Shown: positions 28,404-37,926 of the stretch, one piece after another
How the letters are laid out: each line of letters opens with the position of its first letter
Numbering within the stretch: the first letter of the stretch is position 1
Assembly (NCBI RefSeq): GCF_041154505.1
Contig: NZ_AP028672.1
Coordinates: forward strand, 3,822,501-3,886,500
Direction of reading: 5' to 3'
DNA length: 64,000 nucleotides
DNA from: Acidovorax sp. A79
Lineage (GTDB): Bacteria > Pseudomonadota > Gammaproteobacteria > Burkholderiales > Burkholderiaceae_C
Program-made: the position numbers and the translations under genes
The notes under the pieces: model-generated
The model's input: the letters and a program-made list of their open reading frames with translations, nothing else
Database searches by the model: none
Told to the model about the DNA's origin: nothing

Positions 28404-30392
28404 ATGCAGTATTTCGTGACGGGGGCAACGGGTTTCATTGGCAAGCGGCTGGTCAAGAAGCTGCTGGAGCGCAAGGGCGCGGTGGTGCATTTCCTGCTTC
28501 GCAAGGAAAGCGCGGACAAGGTGGCCGACCTGCGCAGCTTCTGGGGCGTGGGTGCCACGCGCGCCATTCCCGTGTTTGGCGACCTCACCGCGAAGAAGCT
28601 GGGTGTGGCTGCGGAAGACGTCAAGAAGCTCAAGGGGCAGATCGACCACTTCTACCACCTGGCCGCCGTGTATGACCTCTCCGCGGACGAGGAAACCCAG
28701 GTCGCCGTGAACATCGAGGGCACGCGCAACACGGTCGATCTGGCCAAGGCCATCGACGCCGGGCACTTCCACCACGTCTCGTCCATCGCTGCCGCGGGCC
28801 TGTATGAAGGCGTGTTCCGCGAGGACATGTTCGAGGAGGCCGAGGGCCTGGACCACCCGTACTTCCAGACCAAGCACGAGAGCGAGAAGATCGTGCGCCA
28901 GGACTGCAAGGTGCCCTGGACGGTGTACCGCCCCGCCATGGTGGTGGGCGACAGCACGACCGGCGAGATGGACAAGATCGACGGCCCGTATTACTTCTTC
29001 AAGCTCATCCAGCGCCTGCGCCAGCTGCTGCCGCCCTGGATGCCCACCGTGGGCCTGGAGGGCGGGCGCGTGAACATCGTGCCGGTGGACTTCGTGGTGA
29101 ACGCGCTCAACGTCATCAGCCACCAGAAGGACATCGGCAAGAAGTGCTTCCATCTGGTGGACCCGGTCGGCTACCGCGTGGGCGATGTGCTCGACATCTT
29201 CAGCCGCGCCGCGCATGCGCCGCGCATGAACCTGTTCGTCAACGCCGCGCTGCTCGGCTTCATCCCCAAGAGCATCAAGAAAAGCCTGATGGCCCTGGCG
29301 CCCGTGCGCCGCGTGCGCAATGCCGTCATGAAGGACCTGGGCCTGCCCGAGGACATGCTCACCTTCGTGAACTACCCCACGCGCTTTGACTGCCGCGAAA
29401 CGCTGGCGGCGCTCAAGGGCTCGGGCGTGACCTGCCCCAACCTCAAGGACTACGCCTGGCGCCTGTGGGACTACTGGGAGCGCAATCTTGATCCCGAGCT
29501 GTTCATCGACCGCACGCTCAAGGGCACGGTGGCGGGCAAGGTCGTGCTGATCACCGGGGGGTCTTCGGGCATCGGCCTGGCGGCGGCGCACAAGTTCGCC
29601 GAGGCGGGTGCGACCACCATCATTTGCGGGCGTGACCAGGACAAGCTCGACGAGGCGTGCGCGGAGGCCAAGGCCAAGGGCTACGCCTTCATCGCGTATT
29701 CGGCCGACATCGCCGACATGACCGATTGCGACCGCTTCGTGCAGCTGCTGATCGACAACCACGGCGGCGTGGACTTCCTGATCAATAACGCGGGCCGCTC
29801 CATCCGCCGTGCCATCGAGTCGAGCTACGACCGCTTCCACGACTACGAGCGCACCATGCAGCTCAACTACTTCGGCTGCCTGCGCGTGACCATGGGCTTT
29901 CTGCCCGGCATGGTGGCCAAGCGCAAGGGCCATGTGGTCAACATCAGCTCCATCGGCGTGCTGACCAACGCGCCGCGCTTTTCGGCCTATGTGGCCAGCA
30001 AGGCGGCGCTGGATGCCTGGACACGCTGCGCATCGAGCGAGTTCGCCGACCAGGGCATCACCTTCACTACCATCAACATGCCGCTGGTGCGCACGCCCAT
30101 GATCGCGCCCACCAAGATCTACAACAACGTGCCCACGCTGAGCCCCGAGGAGGCGGCCGACATGATCGCCCAGGCCTGCATCTTCAAGCCGGTGCGCATC
30201 GCCACGCGCCTGGGCATCACCGGCCAGCTGCTGCATGCGCTGGTGCCCCGCGTGGCGCAGATCACGATGAACACCAGCTTTCGCATGTTCCCGGATTCCA
30301 CCGCCGCCGCCAAGGGTGACAAGGGCGCCAAGCCGCAGCTGTCGGCCGAGGCGGTGGCGCTGCAGCAGATGATGCGCGGCATCCACTTCTGA
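28404..30392 (+). CDS. Two-domain fatty acyl-CoA reductase (alcohol-forming type)
   Basis: A 662-residue protein with two fused reductase domains. The N-terminal male-sterility/FAR-type Rossmann domain starts FVTGATGFIG (residues 4-13) with Tyr153-x3-Lys157. The C-terminal classical SDR domain has TGGSSGIG near residue 387, NNAGRSIRR, and YVASK near residue 529. The layout, length and long identical stretches (for example REDMFEEAEGLDHPY and ISSIGVLTNAPRFSAYV) recall the Marinobacter enzyme Maqu_2220, which reduces fatty acyl-CoA through aldehyde to fatty alcohol. A CAGGAG site precedes ATG 28404. No wax ester synthase gene is nearby. Confidence 0.85.
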   Translation: MQYFVTGATGFIGKRLVKKLLERKGAVVHFLLRKESADKVADLRSFWGVGATRAIPVFGDLTAKKLGVAAEDVKKLKGQIDHFYHLAAVYDLSADEETQVAVNIEGTRNTVDLAKAIDAGHFHHVSSIAAAGLYEGVFREDMFEEAEGLDHPYFQTKHESEKIVRQDCKVPWTVYRPAMVVGDSTTGEMDKIDGPYYFFKLIQRLRQLLPPWMPTVGLEGGRVNIVPVDFVVNALNVISHQKDIGKKCFHLVDPVGYRVGDVLDIFSRAAHAPRMNLFVNAALLGFIPKSIKKSLMALAPVRRVRNAVMKDLGLPEDMLTFVNYPTRFDCRETLAALKGSGVTCPNLKDYAWRLWDYWERNLDPELFIDRTLKGTVAGKVVLITGGSSGIGLAAAHKFAEAGATTIICGRDQDKLDEACAEAKAKGYAFIAYSADIADMTDCDRFVQLLIDNHGGVDFLINNAGRSIRRAIESSYDRFHDYERTMQLNYFGCLRVTMGFLPGMVAKRKGHVVNISSIGVLTNAPRFSAYVASKAALDAWTRCASSEFADQGITFTTINMPLVRTPMIAPTKIYNNVPTLSPEEAADMIAQACIFKPVRIATRLGITGQLLHALVPRVAQITMNTSFRMFPDSTAAAKGDKGAKPQLSAEAVALQQMMRGIHF

Positions 30393-30433
30393 CGACCGTC
30401 CGGCCCGCGCAGATGCCCATGCGTTGAACTCTG

Positions 30434-30463
30434 TTACCTGGTGGCCGGGCAGGGTGGGATAAT
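30434..30463 (+). promoter_or_regulatory. Candidate sigma-70 promoter of the rhamnose operon
   Basis: TTACCT (30434-30439) and GATAAT (30458-30463) are separated by 18 bp and lie about 40 bp before the rfbB start, in the only sizeable gap ahead of the operon. Confidence 0.5.
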
Positions 30464-30503
30464 CGCGGGTTCTGCCGAGCTGGCATTTCACACAGCCCTC
30501 CCT

Positions 30504-31598
30504 ATGATTCTGGTTACTGGCGGCGCGGGTTTCATTGGCGCCAACTTCGTTCTTGACTGGCTTGCTGCCTCCAGCGAGCCCGTGGTCAACCTCGACAAGC
30601 TCACCTACGCTGGCAATCTGCACAACCTGGACAGTGTTCAGGGTGATGCGCGCCACATCTTCGTGCAGGGCGATATCGGCGACACCGCCCTGGTGGCCCG
30701 CCTGCTGGCCGAGCACAAGCCCCGCGCCGTGGTCAACTTCGCGGCCGAGTCGCATGTGGACCGTTCCATCCACGGGCCGGAAGACTTCATCCAGACCAAC
30801 ATCGTGGGATCGTTCCGCCTGCTGGAGGCCGTGCGCGCCCACTGGAGCGCGCTGCCCGAGTGCGAGCGCGCGGCGTTCCGCTTCCTGCATGTGTCCACCG
30901 ACGAGGTGTACGGATCGCTGGCCCCCACCGACCCGGCCTTCGCCGAGACACGCGGCTTCGAGCCCAACAGCCCCTACAGCGCCAGCAAGGCCGCCAGCGA
31001 CCACCTGGTGCGCGCCTGGCACCACACCTACGGCCTGCCGGTGCTCACCACCAACTGCAGCAACAACTACGGTCCCTATCACTTCCCCGAGAAGCTGATC
31101 CCGCTGATGATCGTCAACGCCCTGGCCGGCAAGAACCTGCCCGTGTATGGCGACGGCATGCAGGTGCGCGACTGGCTGTACGTGAAGGACCACTGCAGCG
31201 CCATCCGCCGCGTGCTCGAAGCCGGTGCGCCCGGCGAGACCTACAACGTGGGCGGCTGGAACGAGAAACCCAACATCGAGATCGTGAACATGGTGTGTGC
31301 GCTGCTCGACGAGCTGCGCCCCCGTGCCGACGGCCAGAGCTACCGCACCCAGATCACCTATGTGAAGGACCGCCCCGGCCACGACCGCCGCTACGCGATC
31401 GACGCGCGCAAGATCGAGCGCGAGCTGGGCTGGAAGCCTGCCGAAACCTTCGACACCGGCATCCGCAAGACGGTGCAGTGGTACCTGGAGCATGCCGACT
31501 GGGTGGCCAGCGTGCAGACCGGTGCCTACCGCGACTGGGTGCAGACCCAGTACGCGCAGGAGGCACCAGCCGCAGCCGTTGCGGACGCCAGCGCATGA
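30504..31598 (+). CDS. rfbB: dTDP-glucose 4,6-dehydratase
   Basis: Second step of dTDP-L-rhamnose synthesis: dehydration of dTDP-glucose to the 4-keto-6-deoxy sugar. The 364-residue extended SDR enzyme has [12 protein letters not shown] at the N-terminus, the STDEVYGSL motif with catalytic Asp/Glu, and [10 protein letters not shown] (Tyr-x3-Lys). It is the first gene of a tightly packed B-D-A-C operon and overlaps rfbD by 4 bp (ATGA). Confidence 0.96.
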   Translation: MILVTGGAGFIGANFVLDWLAASSEPVVNLDKLTYAGNLHNLDSVQGDARHIFVQGDIGDTALVARLLAEHKPRAVVNFAAESHVDRSIHGPEDFIQTNIVGSFRLLEAVRAHWSALPECERAAFRFLHVSTDEVYGSLAPTDPAFAETRGFEPNSPYSASKAASDHLVRAWHHTYGLPVLTTNCSNNYGPYHFPEKLIPLMIVNALAGKNLPVYGDGMQVRDWLYVKDHCSAIRRVLEAGAPGETYNVGGWNEKPNIEIVNMVCALLDELRPRADGQSYRTQITYVKDRPGHDRRYAIDARKIERELGWKPAETFDTGIRKTVQWYLEHADWVASVQTGAYRDWVQTQYAQEAPAAAVADASA

Positions 31599-32485
31599 AC
31601 ATCCTGCTCTTTGGCAAGGGCGGCCAGGTCGGGTGGGAGCTGCAGCGCAGCCTGTCCTTGCTGGGCACGGTAACGGCCCTGGACCATGACAGCACCGACC
31701 ACTGCGGCGACTTTGCCAACCCGGCAGGGGTGGTCGACACGGTGCGCGCCCTGCGCCCCGACGTCATCGTCAATGCCGCGGCCCATACCGCCGTGGACAG
31801 GGCCGAGAGCGAGGCCGACTTTGCGCGCACGCTCAATGCCACCACTCCCGGCGCCATCGCGCAGGAGGCTGCGCGGCTGGGCGCCTGGCTGGTGCACTAC
31901 AGCACCGACTATGTGTTCGACGGCAGCGGCCGCCGCCCCTGGGTGGAGACCGATGCGCCTGCCCCGTTGAGCGTCTACGGCCGCACCAAGCTCGAAGGCG
32001 AGCAGCTGATCGCAGAGGCCGGTGCCAAGCACCTGATCCTGCGCACCAGCTGGGTCTACGCCGCGCGCGGCGGCAACTTCGCCAAGACCATGCTGCGCCT
32101 GGCCCAGGAGCGCAATCGCCTGACCGTCATCGATGACCAGTGGGGAGCCCCCACCGGCGCGGACCTGCTGGCGGATGTGACCGCCCATGCACTGCGCCAC
32201 CTGCAGCAGCGCCCGCAGGACGCCGGGCTCTACCACTGCGTGGCGGCCGGCGAGACGAACTGGAACGAATACGCAAAATACGTTCTTGCGCAAGCACAGC
32301 TTGTACAACCTGCTATTGAAATCAAAGCAAAAGAAGTGGCGCCAGTTCCGACAAGCGCATTCCCCACCCCTGCGGTGCGCCCTCACAACTCGCGCTTGAA
32401 CACAGGCAAGCTGCAGGCCGCCTTTGGCCTGCAGATGCCGCCTTGGCAGTCTGGCGTGGCGCGCATGCTGGCTGAAACTCTCTGA
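31595..32485 (+). CDS. rfbD: dTDP-4-dehydrorhamnose reductase
   Basis: Final NAD(P)H-dependent step that yields dTDP-L-rhamnose. The 296-residue SDR protein has [14 protein letters not shown] at the N-terminus, [10 protein letters not shown], and Tyr-x3-Lys in [12 protein letters not shown]. The stretch [18 protein letters not shown] (codons from 32282) is A/T-rich compared with the rest of the gene and resembles the translated palindromic elements. It sits just before the conserved [13 protein letters not shown] segment, so the core fold is intact. Confidence 0.95.
   Translation: MNILLFGKGGQVGWELQRSLSLLGTVTALDHDSTDHCGDFANPAGVVDTVRALRPDVIVNAAAHTAVDRAESEADFARTLNATTPGAIAQEAARLGAWLVHYSTDYVFDGSGRRPWVETDAPAPLSVYGRTKLEGEQLIAEAGAKHLILRTSWVYAARGGNFAKTMLRLAQERNRLTVIDDQWGAPTGADLLADVTAHALRHLQQRPQDAGLYHCVAAGETNWNEYAKYVLAQAQLVQPAIEIKAKEVAPVPTSAFPTPAVRPHNSRLNTGKLQAAFGLQMPPWQSGVARMLAETL
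32282..32328 (+). repeat. Possible translated element inside rfbD
   Basis: CTTGCGCAAGCACAG...CCTGCTATTGAAATC (32285-32319) is A/T-rich against its surroundings. It gives [13 protein letters not shown], with the same LAQ......AI spacing and frame as copies E/F/G, and ends in GCTATTGAAATCAAAGC, an imperfect dyad like those of the other copies. The nucleotide match is weaker than for E and F. Confidence 0.35.
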
Positions 32486-32498
32486 ACGGCACCTGACC

Positions 32499-33383
32499 AT
32501 GACGCAACGCAAAGGCATCATCCTCGCCGGAGGCTCTGGCACCCGGCTGCACCCGGCCACCCTGGCCATCAGCAAGCAACTGCTGCCGGTCTACGACAAG
32601 CCCATGATCTACTACCCGCTGAGCACGCTGATGCTCGCGGGCATCCGTGACATCCTGGTCATCAGCACGCCGCAGGACACCCCGCGCTTCGAGCAACTGC
32701 TGGGCGATGGCAGCCAGTGGGGGCTGAACCTGCAATATGCCGTGCAGCCCAGCCCGGATGGCCTGGCCCAGGCCTTCATCATCGGTGAAGCATTCCTGGA
32801 CGGCGCGCCCAGTGCCCTGGTGCTGGGGGACAACATCTTCTACGGCCATGATTTCCATGAGCTGCTCGGCAATGCACAGCAGCGCACGGTGGGTGCCAGC
32901 GTGTTTGCCTACCATGTGCACGACCCGGAACGCTATGGCGTGGCTGAATTCGACGCACAGGGCAAGGTGCTGTCCCTGGAGGAAAAGCCCGCCCAGCCCA
33001 AGAGCAGCTATGCCGTCACCGGCCTGTACTTCTATGACAGCCAGGTGGCACAGATGGCAAAGAGTCTCAAGCCGTCGCCACGGGGTGAACTTGAAATCAC
33101 CGACCTGAACCGCCTGTACCTGGACCAGGGCCAGCTGAATGTCGAGATCATGGGCCGTGGCTACGCCTGGCTGGACACGGGCACCCACGAGAGCCTGCTG
33201 GAGGCCAGCCAGTTCATTGCCACGCTGGAGCACCGCCAGGGCCTCAAGATCGCGTGCCCTGAAGAAATCGCCTGGCGCTCGAACTGGATCGACAGTGCCC
33301 AGCTCGAGCGCCTGGCCCAGCCTCTGTCCAAGAACGGTTACGGCCAGTACCTTCAGCGCCTGCTGAACGACAAAGTTTATTGA
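32499..33383 (+). CDS. rfbA: Glucose-1-phosphate thymidylyltransferase
   Basis: First step of the pathway: glucose-1-phosphate and dTTP give dTDP-glucose. The 294-residue nucleotidyltransferase has the signature [14 protein letters not shown] at the N-terminus, [29 protein letters not shown] with the metal-binding Asp, and EEKPAQPKS. The gene follows rfbD by 13 bp. Confidence 0.96.
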   Translation: MTQRKGIILAGGSGTRLHPATLAISKQLLPVYDKPMIYYPLSTLMLAGIRDILVISTPQDTPRFEQLLGDGSQWGLNLQYAVQPSPDGLAQAFIIGEAFLDGAPSALVLGDNIFYGHDFHELLGNAQQRTVGASVFAYHVHDPERYGVAEFDAQGKVLSLEEKPAQPKSSYAVTGLYFYDSQVAQMAKSLKPSPRGELEITDLNRLYLDQGQLNVEIMGRGYAWLDTGTHESLLEASQFIATLEHRQGLKIACPEEIAWRSNWIDSAQLERLAQPLSKNGYGQYLQRLLNDKVY

Positions 33384-33389
33384 ACCGCC

Positions 33390-33935
33390 ATGCATTCCAT
33401 CCGCCAATCCATCCCTGATGTCGTACTGATCGAGCCCAAGGTGTTCGGCGACAGCCGGGGGTTCTTCTACGAGAGCTTCAACCAGCAGGCCTTCCAGGAG
33501 GCTACCGGCGTCCAGTGCGACTTCGTGCAGGACAACCACAGCCGAAGCAGCCAGGGCGTGCTGCGTGGCCTGCACTACCAGCTGCCTCCCAGGGCCCAGG
33601 GCAAGCTGGTGCGGGTGGTGCGGGGCGCGGCGTTTGATGTCGCCGTTGACATCCGCAAGGGATCGCCCACCTTTGGCCAGTGGGTCGGAGCGCTGCTGAC
33701 GGAAGACAACCACCGGCAGCTCTGGGTGCCGCCGGGGCTTGCCCATGGTTTCCTGGTGGTGTCCGAATCGGCTGATTTCCTCTACAAGACCACCGATTAC
33801 TACAGCCCTGAGCACGAACGCTGCATCCGCTGGGACGATCCACAGCTGGCCATCGCCTGGCCTGCCGTCGATGCCGCCATCCAGCTGTCCGCGAAGGACC
33901 AGGCGGGACGCTGGTTCGCCGAGGCGGACCTTTGA
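33390..33935 (+). CDS. rfbC: dTDP-4-dehydrorhamnose 3,5-epimerase
   Basis: Third step: double epimerisation at C3 and C5. The 181-residue cupin has the catalytic His in SSQGVLRGLHYQ, VRVVRGAAFDVAVDIRKGSP, and LWVPPGLAHGFLV with YKTTDYY. It completes the set for dTDP-L-rhamnose, which the following glycosyltransferases and those at 50-53 kb presumably use. Confidence 0.96.
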   Translation: MHSIRQSIPDVVLIEPKVFGDSRGFFYESFNQQAFQEATGVQCDFVQDNHSRSSQGVLRGLHYQLPPRAQGKLVRVVRGAAFDVAVDIRKGSPTFGQWVGALLTEDNHRQLWVPPGLAHGFLVVSESADFLYKTTDYYSPEHERCIRWDDPQLAIAWPAVDAAIQLSAKDQAGRWFAEADL

Positions 33936-35125
33936 GCTTGGCACCGACGCAGGTGCTTGCGACCGGCGCCCGCACAAATCCGGCCGCGCTGCGGATCGCC
34001 ATCCTCGGAGCCCGGGGCATTCCGGCGAGTTATGGGGGGTTCGAGACATTCGCCGAACAGCTCGCTACCCGCCTGGTGGCGCGGGGCCATGAGGTCACCG
34101 TGTATGCGGAAACCGGCGAGTCGTCGGTGCAGGACACTTTCTACCAGGGTGTTCGCGTGCGGTACAAGCGCCGTCCGCGGTGGGGGGCGGCATCGGTCCT
34201 GGCCTACGATTGTGCTTGCCTCTGGGATGCCTGCCGTGGCTACGACCTTGTCTACATGCTGGGCTATGGCGCTGCATGGGCCTGCTGGTGGCCCCGGGTG
34301 TTCGGTGTCCCGGTCTGGATCAACGTGGATGGGCTCGAATGGGCCCGCAGCAAATGGGGCCGGGGCGCGCGCCTGTATTTGCGTTGCATGGAATGGGTAA
34401 CCACCAAGGCCGCGACGCGCCTCATCGCCGACGCCGAGGCCATTGCGCAGCGGTTCCGCCAGACCTATCCCCGGGGGGCGCCGTCGAGCTTCATCGCCTA
34501 CGGCGCGGAACTGGTCGAGGGGCGGCAAGTGGACCCTGCCGTGCTTTCCCTCTGGGGCCTGCAAGCCCATCGGTACATGCTGGTGGTGGCGCGGCCCGAG
34601 CCAGAGAACCATATCCTCGAGATCATCCAGGGCCATGTGATGCACGGCGGAGACTGGCCACTCGTCATCGTGGGGGATGTCTCGGGTGCCACGGCCTACC
34701 AGCGGCAGTTGCAGCAGCACGCGAGTGAGCGCGTGCGGTTCATCGGGGGCATCTACGACGGCGGGCAGCTGGCGAGCCTGCGCGTGCATGCCGCCTGCTA
34801 CCTGCATGGCCATTCGGTGGGGGGGACGAACCCTTCGCTTCTGGAGGCCCTGGCCTGTGGAAACTGGGTGATCGCGCACGACAACCCGTTCAACCGCGAG
34901 GTTGCGCGCGATGCGGCCGACTATTTTGCGACCCCCGAGCAGCTCGCGCGCAGCCTGGATCTGGTGGTGCGCGAGTCGGACGCCCTGCGGCACCGGCGCG
35001 CCCAGCGCGCGCGGGGCATTGTGGCGGAGCACTACACCTGGGATGGCATCACGGATGCCTATGAGGCGCTGATGCATTCGGAATGCCGCCCTCGCAGCGC
35101 GGCGGCAGGCACGAGGGCGCCGTGA
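33932..35125 (+). CDS. DUF1972-type glycosyltransferase (probable rhamnosyltransferase)
   Basis: A 397-residue GT4-like enzyme with the N-terminal DUF1972 block ILGARGIPASYGGFETFAEQ near residue 32 and a GT-B C-terminal half (VGGTNPSLLEALACGN). Homologues such as the WchF type add rhamnose to lipid-linked glycans, which fits the preceding dTDP-rhamnose genes. The likely start is TTG 33932, which overlaps the rfbC stop codon; other TTG or internal starts are possible. It overlaps the next glycosyltransferase by 4 bp. Confidence 0.85.
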   Translation: MSLAPTQVLATGARTNPAALRIAILGARGIPASYGGFETFAEQLATRLVARGHEVTVYAETGESSVQDTFYQGVRVRYKRRPRWGAASVLAYDCACLWDACRGYDLVYMLGYGAAWACWWPRVFGVPVWINVDGLEWARSKWGRGARLYLRCMEWVTTKAATRLIADAEAIAQRFRQTYPRGAPSSFIAYGAELVEGRQVDPAVLSLWGLQAHRYMLVVARPEPENHILEIIQGHVMHGGDWPLVIVGDVSGATAYQRQLQQHASERVRFIGGIYDGGQLASLRVHAACYLHGHSVGGTNPSLLEALACGNWVIAHDNPFNREVARDAADYFATPEQLARSLDLVVRESDALRHRRAQRARGIVAEHYTWDGITDAYEALMHSECRPRSAAAGTRAP

Positions 35126-36135
35126 TCTCCCACGCGGATGGGCCCATTTCCTTGCCCGCTGGATCCGGCGGGGCTGCCACCACGGCGCTGCCGCTGGTGG
35201 ATGTGCTGCTGGCAACCTACAACGGGGCCAAGTACCTCGAAGGCCAGCTCGACTCGATCTGGGCCCAGACACACAGGAACTTCCGGCTCCTGGTCAGCGA
35301 CGATGGCTCCTCGGATGCGACGCTGGCGATCCTGGAGCGCTCCAAGGAGCGCTTTGGCGAGCAGCTGGTGGTGCTGCCCCATCCGTCGCGTGGCCATGGG
35401 GTTGTCCGCAATTTCGAGAATCTCATGGCAGCCAGCCTGCGTGACGGGCTGGCGGAATGGGCCGTGTTCTCGGACCAGGACGATGTCTGGCTGCCCCGGA
35501 AAATAGAGGTTTCGTTGCAGGAGATGATGCGGATGGAGGAGGAAGGAGGGCGTGGCCTGCCCTGCCTGGTCCATGGCGATCTGACCGTGGTCGACGAGAG
35601 CCTGAATGTGATCTCCGATTCGTTCGCCGCGTACCAGAGGATGGATCCCCGGCAATGTTCCCCGCTCTCCCTGCTCAGCGTGAACGAGGTGACGGGATGC
35701 ACGATGATGGTGAACCGCACCCTGCTGCAGATGGCCTTGCCCATGCCGCCCCATGCCATCATGCATGACTGGTGGTGTGCGCTGGTGAGCGGGAGTGGCC
35801 GTCGGAGCTTCCTTCGCACCCCGCAGATCCTGTACCGCCAGCATGGCGCCAATCAACTGGGCGCCAAGGACCGCAGCCTGGGGACGCGCTTGCTGCGCTT
35901 TTTCACCAACGGCCGCGGGGTCGTCAGGCGCGTCAGGTCGCTGGGAGAGGGCACCTATCTGCAGGCCCGGGCGCTGCAGCAGCGGTTGCGAGCCCTGGGG
36001 CTGGACGAGGGCTACGTGTCAAAATACTTGGCGTGGAGGGACGGGCCGCTTGTGGCGAGGATTGTGGGATATCGCCAATATTATGTGGGTCCCGAGCTGG
36101 ATCGATTAAGCCGCTGTTTGTTGTGGTTCAAGTGA
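35122..36135 (+). CDS. Family 2 glycosyltransferase
   Basis: A GT-A enzyme of about 337 residues. After a short N-terminal tail come VDVLLATYNGAKYLEGQLDS, LVSDDGSSDATL and the FSDQDDVW acidic motif that coordinates the metal and sugar nucleotide. The pattern resembles family 2 rhamnosyl- and glucosyltransferases. I chose GTG 35122 because it forms a GTGA overlap with the upstream gene; ATG 35083 would add 13 residues. Donor and acceptor are not known, with rhamnose plausible from context. Confidence 0.85.
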   Translation: MISHADGPISLPAGSGGAATTALPLVDVLLATYNGAKYLEGQLDSIWAQTHRNFRLLVSDDGSSDATLAILERSKERFGEQLVVLPHPSRGHGVVRNFENLMAASLRDGLAEWAVFSDQDDVWLPRKIEVSLQEMMRMEEEGGRGLPCLVHGDLTVVDESLNVISDSFAAYQRMDPRQCSPLSLLSVNEVTGCTMMVNRTLLQMALPMPPHAIMHDWWCALVSGSGRRSFLRTPQILYRQHGANQLGAKDRSLGTRLLRFFTNGRGVVRRVRSLGEGTYLQARALQQRLRALGLDEGYVSKYLAWRDGPLVARIVGYRQYYVGPELDRLSRCLLWFK

Positions 36136-36207
36136 TTCGCCCCTGCGGGTGATGCAAATCATGCCTGGGTATTTTGGTTGTTGAAAGAATGTTCAAAGGC
36201 GTCGGTA

Positions 36208-37926
36208 ATGAAGCTCTCGGCTGAAGTAGGTGAAGTGGAAAGCGTTGATGTCGCTGCGCCCAGGCTCGGGGAGATGCTCCTTGCGGACCAGAAATTGTCG
36301 CGCAACGACCTGGAGAGGGCGCTGGAGGTCCAGCGCTCCATGGGCGGACGCCTGGGCCGCCTGCTCATCAGCCTGGGACTGGTTTCCGAGGTCGACGTGT
36401 ACGCCGCACTCTCCCGGCAGATTGACCTGCCTCTGGTGCGCCAGGACGCCTTCCCCAAGGAGAAGCCCGCCACGTCGCGGCTCAATACCAGCTTCTTGCT
36501 GGCCAACAACCTGCTTCCCCTGGGCAATGCGGAGGATGCGGACTCCATGCCGGAGTTTGCATCGGTGGACCCCCGGAGCGCTGCATTGCGCGATGCATTG
36601 CGCCTGGTGTTCGGGGATGTGCCGAAGATATTCTTCGGCCTCGAAACCGAAATATCCAGCCAGCTCAACGAGTGGTACGTCCAGGACCCCGAACAGAACG
36701 AAGAAACCGGGGGCGACCAGTTCGAGGCCTCCGAATTCATCGAGCACCTGCGGGACATGGCCTCGGAGGCCCCCATCATCCAGCGGGTGAGCCACATCCT
36801 TTCACAGGCGGTGGCAGCCCAGGCCTCGGACATCCATATCGAAACCTACGAAGAAAAATCGGTGGTCCGCATTCGGGTGGACGGCGAGCTGTATCCCATC
36901 GACGAGATCGACAACAAGGATGCCCCCGCGGTCGTGTCCCGCATCAAGATCCTCTCGCAACTGGACATTGCGGAACGCCGGATGCCCCAGGATGGCCGCA
37001 CCAAGCTGCGCGTGCATGGAAAGGAAATGGACTCGCGCGTGTCCACCATCCCCACCATGTTCGGCGAATCCGTCGTCATGCGGTTGCTGGAAAAAAACTT
37101 CGACCTGCTTTCACTGGAAAGCCTGCATTTCACGCCGCCCACGCTGAAAACCATGCGCCAGCTTCTGAGCGTGCCGCATGGCATCTTTCTGGTGACAGGG
37201 CCCACGGGGTCGGGTAAATCCACTACGCTGTATGCCTCGATGCAGGAGCTGGAGGGCGAAAACCTCAAGATCCTGACGGTGGAAGACCCGGTGGAGTACC
37301 GGTTGCAGTGGCTCAACCAGGTGCAGGTGCAGCCCCAGATCGGACTGACCTTTGCCAAGGTGCTGCGCTCTTTCCTGCGCCAGGACCCGGACGTCATCAT
37401 GATCGGAGAAATGCGCGATGGCGAAACCGCCGAAATCGCCGTGCAGGCCGCGCTGACGGGTCACCTGGTCATGTCCACGCTGCACACCAACAGTGCGCTC
37501 GGCGCCATCGTCCGCCTGATCAACATGGGGGTGGAGCCCTATCTGATCACGGCATCCGTGGTCGGCGTGCTGGCGCAACGCCTGGTGCGCAAGCTGTGCG
37601 AGGAGTGCAAGACCCCGCTTTTGCCGGACCAGGCGCAGGCCGCGGCGGCATCCCTGGGGGTGCCTTTGCAAGAGGGGCAGGTCATTTACAAATCCGTGGG
37701 TTGTGCCGCCTGCCGGGGCACGGGCTATCGGGGGCGGATCGCCGTCCATGAACTGCTGGTCCTCACGGAAGACGTCAAGAAGGTGGTCCTTGAAAGGGGC
37801 TCCAAGCTCAGCAGCGAAGACGGCGCCTATGCCGGGGGGAACTTGTTGCAGGATGGCGCCACCAAGGTCTTCAAGGGTCTGACAACGGCAGAAGAAGTCC
37901 TGCGCGTCGCTCGTCAAAATGATTGA
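36208..37926 (+). CDS. gspE: Type II secretion ATPase GspE
   Basis: Cytoplasmic hexameric ATPase that powers pseudopilus assembly. The 572 residues contain an N-terminal MshEN/GspE-N domain, Walker A GPTGSGKST near residue 330, Walker B region DPDVIMIGEMRD, and a tetracysteine zinc motif (CEECK with CAACRG). The ATG at 36208 has weak support; a TTG at 36178 is an alternative start. It opens an eleven-gene operon in the order E-F-G-H-I-J-K-L-M-N-D and overlaps gspF by 8 bp. Confidence 0.94.
   Translation: MKLSAEVGEVESVDVAAPRLGEMLLADQKLSRNDLERALEVQRSMGGRLGRLLISLGLVSEVDVYAALSRQIDLPLVRQDAFPKEKPATSRLNTSFLLANNLLPLGNAEDADSMPEFASVDPRSAALRDALRLVFGDVPKIFFGLETEISSQLNEWYVQDPEQNEETGGDQFEASEFIEHLRDMASEAPIIQRVSHILSQAVAAQASDIHIETYEEKSVVRIRVDGELYPIDEIDNKDAPAVVSRIKILSQLDIAERRMPQDGRTKLRVHGKEMDSRVSTIPTMFGESVVMRLLEKNFDLLSLESLHFTPPTLKTMRQLLSVPHGIFLVTGPTGSGKSTTLYASMQELEGENLKILTVEDPVEYRLQWLNQVQVQPQIGLTFAKVLRSFLRQDPDVIMIGEMRDGETAEIAVQAALTGHLVMSTLHTNSALGAIVRLINMGVEPYLITASVVGVLAQRLVRKLCEECKTPLLPDQAQAAAASLGVPLQEGQVIYKSVGCAACRGTGYRGRIAVHELLVLTEDVKKVVLERGSKLSSEDGAYAGGNLLQDGATKVFKGLTTAEEVLRVARQND

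Noticed and set aside
28389..31493. A 1034-codon open frame antisense to the reductase and rfbB
   Set aside because: It spans two genuine genes and their promoter, is His/Ala/Gly-rich and shows no domain; a GC-driven shadow.
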